The notes under the pieces were generated by a model. The model saw only the letters and a list, made by a program, of their open reading frames with translations, was not told the origin of the DNA and did no database searches. The position numbers were made by a program, and so were the translations under genes. A stretch of 64,000 nucleotides of DNA from Uruburuella suis (lineage in GTDB: Bacteria > Pseudomonadota > Gammaproteobacteria > Burkholderiales > Neisseriaceae), in NCBI RefSeq assembly GCF_004341385.1, contig NZ_SLXE01000001.1:1-64000 (forward strand), written 5' to 3'. This document shows positions 44,502 to 52,660 of this stretch, in pieces. Each line of letters opens with the position of its first letter. Position 1 is the first letter of the stretch.

Positions 44502-46151
44502 TTAACGGCTGTGTTCGTCTGCCACTCTAACCGCTTCTTCCGCGCCGTATTCACTCAATAAGCCGTGTTTCATTGAGATGATGCGTTCGGCATGGTGGAA
44601 ATATTTGTCGTCGTGGCTGATGGCAAACACGGTGCAGCCTTGCTGTTGCAGCAGCGGCAGCAGGGTTTCGTAAAACATGCGGCGAAATTGCGGGTCTTGG
44701 TCGGCAGCCCATTCGTCGAGTATCAGCATGCTGCGGTTTTCAAGCGCGGCGGCTAAGAGCCCCAAGCGCTTTTTCTGGCCTTGCGAAAGTTTGCTGTTGA
44801 GAATGCGGCTTTGCTCGATTTTCACTTTTTCATCCATTTTCAGACGGCCTAACCATTCGGCAATCAATTCGGCCGAGACGTCTTCGCCTTTATCGCCGAC
44901 CAGTTTTTCAAACAAATGGAAATCGGTGAACACGCTGGCAAACAGTTGGCGGTAGGCGCTGCGGTTGGCTTCGGTGATTTCGGTGTTGTCGACAAATATT
45001 TTGCCGCTTTGCGGTGTGTATAAGCCCGCCAATACCATCGACAACGTGGATTTGCCCGAACCGTTGGCGCCAATCAGAAACACGGTTTCGCCACGCTTGA
45101 GGGTGAGATTGACGGGTTGGAGCGCAAAATGATGGCCGCCTTGCATGGGATGGGCATAGGTGATGTTTTCAAGGCGGATGCTCTGCCAGTTTTGCGGCAG
45201 GGTTTCGTTGCCGTGAAAGCTGCTTTGGTAATCGGTTAAGCCCAAATCATTCAAGGCATTGAGCGCGACTTGGCTGTTCATCAGCATGGGAAAGGCACCG
45301 ATGGCCTGCGAGAGCGGCGAACGCATAAACAATACGGTCATGGTAATGGTGGCGGCATCGGCAAGGCTTGCCCAATGGTGGTAAATCGAGAGGTAGAAAA
45401 TGATGCCGACGGCGGCTAGCATCAGGGTGTTGCCCCAGTTGACGGCGAAGGCGTGGTAGCTGTCGGCGCGGATGGCGTAATGGCGGTTTTGTGCGGCTGC
45501 GGCGGTGAAATCTTCGTTGTAGAAGCGTTCGGCGCGGTAGCGGTTGAGTTTCAGCTCTTTGTGGCCGTCAAGGCTGGTTTCGTAGTGGGCGTAGAGCTTG
45601 TCTTCAAAGCCGCGCATGGCTTTGAAGCTGGTGTAGACGCGTTTGACCACATAATGGCTGCCCAAAATCATAACGGTAAGAATCAAGGCGGTGACGATAA
45701 ACAGCTTCGGCGACAGCCAAATCAGATAGGCGCTGCAACCGAAAGTAAACAAAACACCCTGCACCAATTCGGGCAGCCGCGCAAAAGCCATGCTGATGCT
45801 GCGGATGTCGTTGGACAAGCTGGCCAAAAGCCTGGGTTTGCCGGTAAGCTGGATTTGCGCATCGTGCGAATCCATGATGCGTTTGAGCAATTGCGTGCGC
45901 AGTTCGAACACAAACTGATGCCCGAGTTTCGACAAACGGATTTGCGCAAATGTGGCGGCGGCAAGATAAAGCACCAGCAAGGCGGCAAATTGCCACATCA
46001 CGCCCTGCACAGTGGTTTCACCGCTTTGCAGCAGGTAGCTGTTGATAAAAACCAATACGCCGATGCCGAGCAGGCCGGAAAGCAGCGTGAGGGCAAACAT
46101 GGCCAGAAAAGGTTTGCGGTGCTGGTGGAAAACAAGGCTGATGATGTTCAT
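44502..46151 (-). CDS. yojI: YojI/PvdE-like ABC transporter (fused permease-ATPase)
   Basis: A 549-residue half-transporter. Six membrane helices (about 1-310) precede an ATPase domain with Walker A GANGSGKSTLS, signature LSQGQKKRLGLL and Walker B LILDEWAADQDP. The DEWAADQDP variant and overall length match the cyclic-peptide/siderophore exporter group (SyrD, PvdE, YojI). YojI expels microcin J25 in E. coli. Next to a siderophore uptake cluster it may move a siderophore or peptide. Intact. It lies upstream of the receptor on the same strand. Confidence 0.85.
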   Translation of the reverse strand: MNIISLVFHQHRKPFLAMFALTLLSGLLGIGVLVFINSYLLQSGETTVQGVMWQFAALLVLYLAAATFAQIRLSKLGHQFVFELRTQLLKRIMDSHDAQIQLTGKPRLLASLSNDIRSISMAFARLPELVQGVLFTFGCSAYLIWLSPKLFIVTALILTVMILGSHYVVKRVYTSFKAMRGFEDKLYAHYETSLDGHKELKLNRYRAERFYNEDFTAAAAQNRHYAIRADSYHAFAVNWGNTLMLAAVGIIFYLSIYHHWASLADAATITMTVLFMRSPLSQAIGAFPMLMNSQVALNALNDLGLTDYQSSFHGNETLPQNWQSIRLENITYAHPMQGGHHFALQPVNLTLKRGETVFLIGANGSGKSTLSMVLAGLYTPQSGKIFVDNTEITEANRSAYRQLFASVFTDFHLFEKLVGDKGEDVSAELIAEWLGRLKMDEKVKIEQSRILNSKLSQGQKKRLGLLAAALENRSMLILDEWAADQDPQFRRMFYETLLPLLQQQGCTVFAISHDDKYFHHAERIISMKHGLLSEYGAEEAVRVADEHSR

Positions 46152-46193
46152 GGGTGGGAGCAGAGGAGTAAAAAGCGGGAAGTATCAGGATTC

Positions 46194-46223
46194 AGGCCGT
46201 CTGAACATCGTTTCAGACGGCCT
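46194..46223. terminator. Inverted DUS pair after pqiC
   Basis: AGGCCGTCTGAACATCG pairs with its complement, 20 bp beyond the pqiC stop. Confidence 0.7.
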
Positions 46224-46243
46224 TGAGGTAAAACGGTATCAAG

Positions 46244-46771
46244 TTAGCGGACAATTGTGCCGGCAGCGGTGGCTACGCCTTCATTAAGCGATTCCACCAT
46301 GGCGGTGTAGCCGTCGCCTTGTTGCGGCGTTTCGGCGTTGAAATTTCGGCTTTGCCCATCAGGCCATACGCTATAACCGCGCACAAGGGTTTGCCCCTGA
46401 TAGCTGCCCTGAAAGGCTTCTATATAGATTTTCAGTGTGGGCGCGCCTACGCTGCTTCTGTTGGCAGGGGTAAAACGGTAGCGTGAGTTAAGACGGTTGA
46501 GTTTGTTGCTGAAGCTGGCGGCCAGCGCGTTATCGAGTGCGCTTGCCCACAAATGGTTGCGGGCGAAATTGATGCGGTAGGCATCGGTTTGATAAACCAG
46601 GCCGCCGTTGTTTAAAGGCTCGCTCAAAATCACACGCACGGCGATTTCGCTGCCGCGTTGCGGCGGCAGGCTGTATTGGCTGTCGGGCAGGGTGAAATAT
46701 TGTGTGGCTTGCGGTGTGCTGCATGCCGCCAGCGCGGTTGCGGCGATGCCGGCAAGGATTAATCGGCGCAT
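46244..46771 (-). CDS. pqiC: PqiC lipoprotein (ABC-type transport auxiliary)
   Basis: A 175-residue outer-membrane lipoprotein with lipobox ALAAC (Cys16) and an ABC_trans_aux domain. It is the terminal component of the PqiABC lipid-trafficking system. Its ATG overlaps the pqiB stop (TGATG), so the two genes are coupled. Confidence 0.92.
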   Translation of the reverse strand: MRRLILAGIAATALAACSTPQATQYFTLPDSQYSLPPQRGSEIAVRVILSEPLNNGGLVYQTDAYRINFARNHLWASALDNALAASFSNKLNRLNSRYRFTPANRSSVGAPTLKIYIEAFQGSYQGQTLVRGYSVWPDGQSRNFNAETPQQGDGYTAMVESLNEGVATAAGTIVR

Positions 46772-48414
46772 CAGCGGCTTCCTTTCGGTGTCGGATCTTT
46801 GATGTTGCTGTTGAAAATCAGTGCGTTGGGCTTTTCTTTCAAGGTATTGATAAGCGGCTGCGCATCTTTCAGGGTTTGGTCTATGCTTTGCAGGGTGGCC
46901 TGCACGTCGCCGTAAAGCGGCGATTGCGGCGACACGCCTTGCAGGGTTTGGCGCAATTCGGCCAAGGTTTGGTTGAGCGCTTGCGGCATGGCTTGTGTTT
47001 GCGGCTGGCTGATGAGGCGCTCGGCTGATTTGAGGGTGGTTTGCAGATTGCGCAGCGAGGCATTGAGCTCGCCCACGGTTTGCTCGAGCGGCAGTTTGTT
47101 GAATTTATCCAGCAAGGAGGCCAGCTTGGCCTGCAAATCGTCGAGGCCGCCGCCTTGGGTGGCAATCACGGTTTGGCCGGCATAATCGGCATAAGGCTTG
47201 AGCCTGCTGCTGCCCTCGGCCGCTTCCACGAGCTCAATCATTTTGCTGCCGAGCACGAGATTGTTGCTGCTTAAGGTGGCGGTGAGGCCTTTGTTGAGCG
47301 CGGTTTGAAGCTGGCTTTGCCAATGCTCGCGGCTTTGTGCTTGGGCGTTGATTTCCATGCGCGCAGGCTCAAGGCGGATGCGCACAGGCACCCAGCCGTT
47401 TTGGAACAATTTCAGGCTGTCGTTGTGGGCGAAATAGGGCACATCGGCCACGGTACCGACATTGATGCCTTTGTATTCCACCGGTGCGCCCACAGCGAGG
47501 CCGCGCACGCTGCTTTTGAAAAAGGCCACATAATAAAGCGCTCTTTGGCCGGGCAGGTTGTCGATTTCGTTGCGGTTGTTGTAAAGCTCGAAAGTGTCTT
47601 CATTGGCCGGCGTTGCGCCTTTGTCGCCGCCGATGGGCGGGGCGAAAGAAATGGCACCGGAGAGCAGCGCGGGCAGCGGTGCGGAATCAATATGGATGCC
47701 GCTGCCGGTGGTGTTGATGCTGAATCCGGTTTCGAGCCAGAATTGGCTGTTTTTCCCCACTAATTTGTCGTTGGGGCTTTGGATGAAAATGGTGTAGTCG
47801 ACGGTTTCGTTTTTCGGGTTGAAGCGGGCGCTTTCAATTTGGCCGACGGTGAAGTTTTCATACAATATCGGGCTGCCGACGCTGAGCATTTTGTTGTTTT
47901 TGCCTGAGAGCTTCAGGCGCAAACCGCTTTGGCCGATGGCGGCGATAGGCGGCATGTCGAGCACGGTGAAAGTGTCTTGGTTTTCAGCGCTTTTGCCGGG
48001 CGTAAAGGCGATGTAGGCGCCTGACACCAAGGTGTTGAGGCCAGTAACGCCGCTTTGGTCGATGCGCGGTTTCACCACCCAAAATTGGGTGTCTTGGCGC
48101 ATTAAATCTTTAGCATCGGCGCTGAGGCGGGCGGTGACGGCCACGCCTTTTTGGTCGGCGCGCAACTTGATGCGGGTAACGCGGCCCACTTCAACGCTGA
48201 GCACTTTAATCACGGTGTTGTTCACTTCGATGCCCTCGGCGCTGTCCATCAGCAAGGTGATTTCGGGGCCGGTATTGCGGATATTCTGCATCAAAAGCCA
48301 GCCGCCGGCGAAAAGGGCGATCAGCGGAATGAGCCACACCACAGAGGTGAACACATTGGTTTTGCGCACACGGGCGGGCACAGGTTGGGTGGGGGGATGG
48401 GTTTTATCGGTCAT
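46771..48414 (-). CDS. pqiB: PqiB, MCE-domain protein
   Basis: A 547-residue protein with one N-terminal membrane helix (VVWLIPLIALFAGGWLLM). Three MCE domains follow (about 45-135, 160-225, 285-400) and then a long coiled-coil C-terminus with heptad-like Leu (about 430-530). In E. coli PqiB stacks into a hollow needle that spans the periplasm and carries lipids. Overlaps pqiA by 11 bp. Confidence 0.94.
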   Translation of the reverse strand: MTDKTHPPTQPVPARVRKTNVFTSVVWLIPLIALFAGGWLLMQNIRNTGPEITLLMDSAEGIEVNNTVIKVLSVEVGRVTRIKLRADQKGVAVTARLSADAKDLMRQDTQFWVVKPRIDQSGVTGLNTLVSGAYIAFTPGKSAENQDTFTVLDMPPIAAIGQSGLRLKLSGKNNKMLSVGSPILYENFTVGQIESARFNPKNETVDYTIFIQSPNDKLVGKNSQFWLETGFSINTTGSGIHIDSAPLPALLSGAISFAPPIGGDKGATPANEDTFELYNNRNEIDNLPGQRALYYVAFFKSSVRGLAVGAPVEYKGINVGTVADVPYFAHNDSLKLFQNGWVPVRIRLEPARMEINAQAQSREHWQSQLQTALNKGLTATLSSNNLVLGSKMIELVEAAEGSSRLKPYADYAGQTVIATQGGGLDDLQAKLASLLDKFNKLPLEQTVGELNASLRNLQTTLKSAERLISQPQTQAMPQALNQTLAELRQTLQGVSPQSPLYGDVQATLQSIDQTLKDAQPLINTLKEKPNALIFNSNIKDPTPKGSR

Positions 48415-49744
48415 ATCGGGCGGAAAGGGCGGTAAGGTTTTCAGACGGCCTGTTTTCTGCCTGCTCGCGTGCTTTATCCCAAATCAGGCGGGGGTCGAAA
48501 AAATAGGCCGAAAGCATGGTTAAAATCACCACAAGGCAGAAATAGAGCGAGGCGGCGCCGGGTGTGACGCGGGCAAGCGGCGTGTGAAAAGCGCTCATCA
48601 AAATAATAATCACAAAAATATCAATCATCGACCAGCGCCCCACCGCATCGGTGAGCCGGTAGATCAGCGCCATTTTCGGCGCGCTTAAGGGCGGGTGGAA
48701 ACGGGCGCTGGCAATCAGAAAGCCCATCGACACGATTTTCAGCGTGGGCACCAAAATGCTGGCGCTGAAAATAATCAGCGCAATTAATTTATCGCCGTCG
48801 CGCCACATATAGGCAATGCCGTTGAGGATGGTGCTCACTTCTGTTTTGAGCGGGTTGGCCGAAATCATGATGGGCAGCACATTGGCCGGAATATACAGCA
48901 CCGCGGCGGCCAGCAGCAAGGCCAGCGAAATGCTCAGGCTTTTGGGGCGGCGGCGAAAGAGCGCCGAGCCGCACACGCCGCAGGTGGTTTCGGTGCGGTT
49001 GCGGAAATAAAGGCATCTGCTGCAACAAATTTTATCAGCAGAGGCCGTCTGAATCGCATTTCGCCCCTGCATGGCGTGGATTTTGTAATACACCCAATGC
49101 TGCGGAATCGACACCGCGGTGCGGATCAGCATCACCGAAAGCGCAAACATCAGCCAAAAAGCCGCACCAAACTGCACCTGCGCCACGGCGGCAAGCTTGA
49201 TATAGGCCACCAGCGTGGCGATGAAAAACACATCCACCATAATCCAATGGCGCAGCCGCGAGAGTATGCGCGTGGCATAAAACAGGCCGGGATAGTTTTT
49301 TTTGCGCACCAGCGCCGTGTAAACATAAAGGCATAAAAATAAAAACAGCGCCGGTGTGCCGAAAGTGAGCACAAACATCACCTCGGCCAAAAAGCCGAAG
49401 TCGAATAAAATCAGCGATTGGAGCATCGATGGCAGCGTGAGGATGGCCGTTGCCCCCGGTAGCGACACGGTGATAAACATCATGCTGTAGGCAAAAGTCA
49501 TCAAAATCAAGGCGGTGGAAGCATAGGCCAGCGGCGCGAGATAAGGATTTTTTTCAACCTCCACCAATTCATAACCGCAAGTGGGGCAATGCGCTTCCTG
49601 ACCTTGGCGCAGGCGCGGCAAGTGCACCCGCTGGCCGCATTCGGGGCAGTCGAGCGTGTGCGCGGGCAAAGTGGCATCGGGGCGGAAAAGCTGATAGCGC
49701 CACCAGCGGCGGTAGGCATAAACGGGTTTGTAAATTGGGGGCAT
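48404..49744 (-). CDS. pqiA: PqiA inner-membrane protein
   Basis: A 446-residue membrane protein with two PqiA repeats. Each is headed by a zinc-ribbon-like pair of CxxC motifs (CPECGQ...CPTCGY and CSRCLY...CGVCG) followed by four hydrophobic helices. It is the inner-membrane base of the Pqi complex. First gene of pqiABC; its promoter lies in 49,745-49,836, where no clear element was identified. Confidence 0.94.
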   Translation of the reverse strand: MPPIYKPVYAYRRWWRYQLFRPDATLPAHTLDCPECGQRVHLPRLRQGQEAHCPTCGYELVEVEKNPYLAPLAYASTALILMTFAYSMMFITVSLPGATAILTLPSMLQSLILFDFGFLAEVMFVLTFGTPALFLFLCLYVYTALVRKKNYPGLFYATRILSRLRHWIMVDVFFIATLVAYIKLAAVAQVQFGAAFWLMFALSVMLIRTAVSIPQHWVYYKIHAMQGRNAIQTASADKICCSRCLYFRNRTETTCGVCGSALFRRRPKSLSISLALLLAAAVLYIPANVLPIMISANPLKTEVSTILNGIAYMWRDGDKLIALIIFSASILVPTLKIVSMGFLIASARFHPPLSAPKMALIYRLTDAVGRWSMIDIFVIIILMSAFHTPLARVTPGAASLYFCLVVILTMLSAYFFDPRLIWDKAREQAENRPSENLTALSARYDR

Positions 49745-49836
49745 ATTGCGGTTGGCTAAAGCGGCTTAGGGCGTTGGCAAGGCAGAATTATAACGGAAAA
49801 ACAATATGCGCCCGGCAATCTTTGCAAATTATGCAA

Positions 49837-49868
49837 AAGGCCGTCTGAAAGCTTTTTCAGACGGCCTG
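49837..49868. terminator. Inverted DUS pair
   Basis: AAAGGCCGTCTGAAAGC pairs with its complement. On the minus strand it closes the ubiX-to-micropeptide region. Confidence 0.75.
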
Positions 49869-49896
49869 AAGCCAACTTGATTTGAAAAACACACGT

Positions 49897-49977
49897 TCAA
49901 TAACCATAGCGCCGATAGCGGTAAAAACCGGCGGCGTAACGGGTGTTTTGCAAATCAAACTGTTGCCATGCGTGCAT
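49897..49977 (-). CDS. Putative 26-residue Tyr/Arg-rich peptide
   Basis: An ATG-to-TGA frame starting MHAWQQFDLQ and ending AAGFYRYRRYGY, preceded by AAAGG at ribosome-binding distance and followed by a DUS terminator. It lies 47 bp after the 172-residue gene on the same strand. No family is recognised and no maturation enzyme is nearby. At this length a chance frame cannot be excluded. Its first seven residues (M-x-A-x-QQF) match those of the peptide at 50743. Confidence 0.35.
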   Translation of the reverse strand: MHAWQQFDLQNTRYAAGFYRYRRYGY

Positions 49978-50024
49978 GATGATGCCTTTCGGGTTTCTAT
50001 GTGTTGAGGCCGTCTGAAAAAAAA

Positions 50025-50543
50025 TCAGAGGGTAATGGCCGGCAAGGTGTGTGCCAATGCCAGGCTGTCGGCCACGATATTGCCGCTGATGGGGCAGGCG
50101 TGTTCGGTTTCGATAATCAGCAGGTTGGCGGGGCGGCCGGCGTGCAGGCTCATGCGCATTTCGGCGGCGGCAAAAGGCAGGCCGCGGGCGCGGGCAAAGG
50201 CTTGGGCGCGGCGGTTGGCGGTGTGCAGCATGGGCGCGAGGGTGATGTCGAGGTGGAAGCGGCGCACGCCCAGCACGATAATGCGCGCGGCAAACCAATC
50301 GGCCTCTTCGGTGAACACATCGGGGCTGGCTTGGCTGAAATCGTGGCGCATGGCGGCAATCAGCGTGGCGGTGGTGCGGATTTGCGGCAGCAGCGCTTCG
50401 CTGATGAGCGCAGCCTGTTTGCCCTCGGGCAGCGGGTGGCGGCACAAATCGGTGCGGTGGCTGTTGCCGTCTACAATTAAATGGCTGCGGTGCAAAGGCG
50501 CGGTTTCGATAGCGGGGTGTTGGGCTTGGGGTGCGGTTTTCAT
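50025..50543 (-). CDS. Hypothetical protein, 172 residues
   Basis: I do not recognise this protein. It is soluble-looking, with no membrane segment or signal. His- and Arg-rich stretches occur in the first half (LHRSHLIVDGNSHRTDLCRH) and a plausible alpha/beta core in RIIVLGVRRFHLDITL and ANLLIIETEHACPI. The Shine-Dalgarno CAGGAG lies 7 bases before the ATG at 50543. A terminator hairpin and an aromatic-rich short frame are directly upstream, suggesting attenuation control. The stop codon runs into a T-rich single DUS. Confidence 0.65.
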   Translation of the reverse strand: MKTAPQAQHPAIETAPLHRSHLIVDGNSHRTDLCRHPLPEGKQAALISEALLPQIRTTATLIAAMRHDFSQASPDVFTEEADWFAARIIVLGVRRFHLDITLAPMLHTANRRAQAFARARGLPFAAAEMRMSLHAGRPANLLIIETEHACPISGNIVADSLALAHTLPAITL

Positions 50544-50580
50544 TTTATCTGCTCCTGTGTGGCGGGTGGCGGCGGCAAAT

Positions 50581-50611
50581 AAAAAAGCCGCCCGATTTAT
50601 CTGTGGCGGCT
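50581..50611 (-). terminator. Rho-independent terminator in the leader of the 172-residue gene
   Basis: On the minus strand AGCCGCC pairs with GGCGGCT around a 12-base loop, followed by six T. It contains no uptake sequence. It stands between the aromatic-rich short frame (stop at 50652) and the gene start at 50543, the position expected for an attenuator. Confidence 0.8.
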
Positions 50612-50651
50612 GAAGTTTTCGCGTTTGCTTAAAGTTTGGAATCTGAACGAA

Positions 50652-50732
50652 TCAGACAAGCGCAAAAAAGTACCGCACGTTTGTGGGGTACCAATAAAAA
50701 TAAGCAAAGGGGCGAATGGCTTGTGAGTTCAT
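50652..50732 (-). CDS. Putative aromatic leader peptide (26 codons)
   Basis: An ATG-to-TGA frame with an unusual aromatic run: AIRPFAYFYWYP followed by RYFFALV, nine Phe/Tyr/Trp codons in 26. A hairpin (plus-strand 50670-50691, arms GTACC/GGTAC and CAC/GTG) overlaps its codons. A terminator begins about 40 bases after its stop. Part of the hairpin could instead pair with the terminator's first arm. This is the layout of Phe/Tyr/Trp leader-peptide attenuators. The ribosome-binding site is weak. Confidence 0.5.
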   Translation of the reverse strand: MNSQAIRPFAYFYWYPTNVRYFFALV

Positions 50733-50742
50733 GGCTGGCAGG

Positions 50743-50823
50743 TTAAAACAAAGCATCGAGTATTGTCAATATCCATTTGGCGAAAGCTGCAATCATGGCG
50801 ATAAATTGTTGTAAAGCTTCCAT
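50743..50823 (-). CDS. Putative 26-residue amphipathic micropeptide coupled to ubiX
   Basis: The ATG lies one base after the ubiX stop (TAA-T-ATG), so translation would be coupled. The peptide begins MEALQQFIAMIAAFAK and ends ILTILDALF, a single hydrophobic amphipathic helix. It resembles small membrane peptides such as type I toxins or phenol-soluble modulins in character, not in recognisable sequence. No known family. Confidence 0.45.
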   Translation of the reverse strand: MEALQQFIAMIAAFAKWILTILDALF

Positions 50824-50824
50824 A

Positions 50825-51448
50825 TTATTTTTCGCCCCATTTGCGCATCAAGGTGTGCGGAATGCGCAATTGGTCGAGAATACGCGCCACCACGAAATCA
50901 ACCAAATCACCGATTTGCTGCGGGTGGTGGTAAAAGCCGGGCGAGGGCGGCAGAATCACGGCGCCGTATTGCGAGAGCTTGAGCAGGTTTTCCAGATGCA
51001 GGGTGGAAAAAGGCGTTTCGCGCGGCACAATAATCAGCGGGCGGCGCTCTTTCAGCGCCACATCGGCGGCGCGCTCGATTAAGTGATCGGAAGTGCCGTG
51101 CGCCACCGCGGCCACCACGCCCATGCTGGCCGGGCAGATAATCATCGCGTCGGCAGGATTGGTGCCCGAGGCGGGTGGCGCAAACCATTCGTCTTTGCCA
51201 AACACGCGCAAACTCTCGGCGGACACGTTAAATTGCGCACACAAAGCCGCTTGGCAGGCAGCGGCCGAAGCGGGCAGGCTCAGCCCCATTTCCTGCTGCG
51301 CCACCACTTGCGCCGCCTGCGAATAAAGCAGCCACACGGTTTTGTCCGCGCTCAGCAGGCATTCGAGCAGGCGCATACCGTAAGGCATGCCGGAAGCGCC
51401 GGTGAAGGCGAGGGTGACGGTTTGAATCGGATGGGCGGGCGTGTTCAT
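50825..51448 (-). CDS. ubiX: Flavin prenyltransferase UbiX
   Basis: A 207-residue flavoprotein of normal UbiX length. It shows LAFTGASGMPYGMRLLE (FMN phosphate loop), IICPASMGVVAAVAHG, KERRPLIIVPRETPF and PPSPGFYHHP. It prenylates FMN to make the cofactor of the UbiD decarboxylase in ubiquinone synthesis. I start at 51448 (MNTPAHPIQT). The short frames downstream appear to share its transcript. Confidence 0.95.
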   Translation of the reverse strand: MNTPAHPIQTVTLAFTGASGMPYGMRLLECLLSADKTVWLLYSQAAQVVAQQEMGLSLPASAAACQAALCAQFNVSAESLRVFGKDEWFAPPASGTNPADAMIICPASMGVVAAVAHGTSDHLIERAADVALKERRPLIIVPRETPFSTLHLENLLKLSQYGAVILPPSPGFYHHPQQIGDLVDFVVARILDQLRIPHTLMRKWGEK

Positions 51449-51494
51449 AAAGGCGGCAATTTGCAAAATCAGGCGCTTATTGTAGCAAAAGGCA

Positions 51495-51538
51495 GAGGCC
51501 GTCTGAAAGCATGCAGAAAAATCTTTTCAGACGGCCTT
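51495..51538. terminator. Inverted DUS pair between divergent genes
   Basis: AGGCCGTCTGAAAG and its complement with a 16-bp spacer, between ubiX and the peptidyl-prolyl isomerase gene. Confidence 0.55.
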
Positions 51539-51602
51539 GAATATTTTGAGCGGCTTCCCCATCTATTAAAAGATTCAAACCAGCCCAACAAGGATTGTTA
51601 AT

Positions 51603-52094
51603 ATGATTAAACTGCACACCAATTTCGGCACCATCGGCATCGAGCTCGACCATGAAAAAGCGCCCGTTACCGCGGCCAACTTCGAGCAATATGTGAAAGA
51701 CGGCTTTTACGACGGCGTGATTTTCCACCGCGTCATCAAAGGCTTTATGATTCAGGGCGGCGGCATGGATGAAAACATGAACGAAAAAGCCACCCGCGAG
51801 CCGATTCAAAACGAAGCGCAAAACGGCCTGAAAAACGATAAATACACCGTGGCGATGGCGCGCACCCAAGCGCCGCATTCGGCTTCGGCGCAGTTTTTCA
51901 TCAACACCAAAAACAACGACTTTTTGAACCACACCGATCCGAGCATGCACGGCTGGGGCTATGCCGTGTTTGGCAAAGTGGTGGAAGGCCAAGATGTGGT
52001 GGATGCGATTGAAGGCGTGAAAACCAAACGCCACGGCTATCATGATGATGTGCCGCAAGATGCGGTGGTGATCACCAAAGCCGAAATCGTATAA
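51603..52094 (+). CDS. ppiB: Cyclophilin-type peptidyl-prolyl isomerase (cytoplasmic)
   Basis: A 163-residue cyclophilin without a signal peptide. The core motif FHRVIKGFMIQGGGMD carries the catalytic Arg; SASAQFFINTKNNDFLNH is also conserved. It accelerates proline isomerisation during folding. AAGGATTGTTAAT precedes the ATG. Confidence 0.95.
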   Translation: MIKLHTNFGTIGIELDHEKAPVTAANFEQYVKDGFYDGVIFHRVIKGFMIQGGGMDENMNEKATREPIQNEAQNGLKNDKYTVAMARTQAPHSASAQFFINTKNNDFLNHTDPSMHGWGYAVFGKVVEGQDVVDAIEGVKTKRHGYHDDVPQDAVVITKAEIV

Positions 52095-52109
52095 GCGTTT
52101 TACCGCAAC

Positions 52110-52139
52110 AGGCCGTCTGAAAAGATTTCAGACGGCCTT
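52110..52139. terminator. Inverted DUS pair
   Basis: AGGCCGTCTGAAAAG pairs with its complement, directly after ppiB. Confidence 0.75.
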
Positions 52140-52162
52140 TGACATCATACACACGGACGATT

Positions 52163-52468
52163 ATGAACACCGATTTACTCACCCTCAAAATCCGCAACCC
52201 CGACTATATCCGCCTGATAGCCGAACACAGCGCAGGCTTCAGCGATGCCGAGCAAAGCTTACTGGCCGAGATTGTGGACAATTTTGAATTCGACGTGGTG
52301 CAAGCGCAGGCGTTGGCGCAGGCTGTGATGCAGCAGGCGAGGTTCGATCCCAACGCGCTGCACATCGAAGAAGACGATGAAGACATCACCGGCGTGTGCC
52401 CGCATTGCCTCAATCCGCCCGTGCCGCCGCTGCGCGATTACCTGATGTGGCGCGAGCAGCGCGGCTGA
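52163..52468 (+). CDS. Hypothetical protein with a C-terminal CxxC
   Basis: A 101-residue acidic, mostly helical protein I do not recognise. It ends with EEDDEDITGVCPHCLNPP (a CPHC motif at about 80-83) and LRDYLMWREQRG. The single CxxC could bind metal only as a dimer, or be redox-active. Start chosen at 52163 (MNTDLLTLKI), just after a DUS hairpin. Codon use matches the neighbours. Confidence 0.6.
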   Translation: MNTDLLTLKIRNPDYIRLIAEHSAGFSDAEQSLLAEIVDNFEFDVVQAQALAQAVMQQARFDPNALHIEEDDEDITGVCPHCLNPPVPPLRDYLMWREQRG

Positions 52469-52660
52469 AGAAAACGGTGGAAAATCTTTCAAGCCCAGTT
52501 TGAGAAATGCGGATTCGGGGTTTGTCCGCATTTCATTTTGCTGCAGGCCGTCTGAAACTTGGCCGGCACATATTTCCAGACGGCTTTTCAGACGGCCTTT
52601 GCAAGCCAAAGCTGTTGTTTTCAGGTATCATCCAACTGATTTTTACCAAAGCCCACCATC

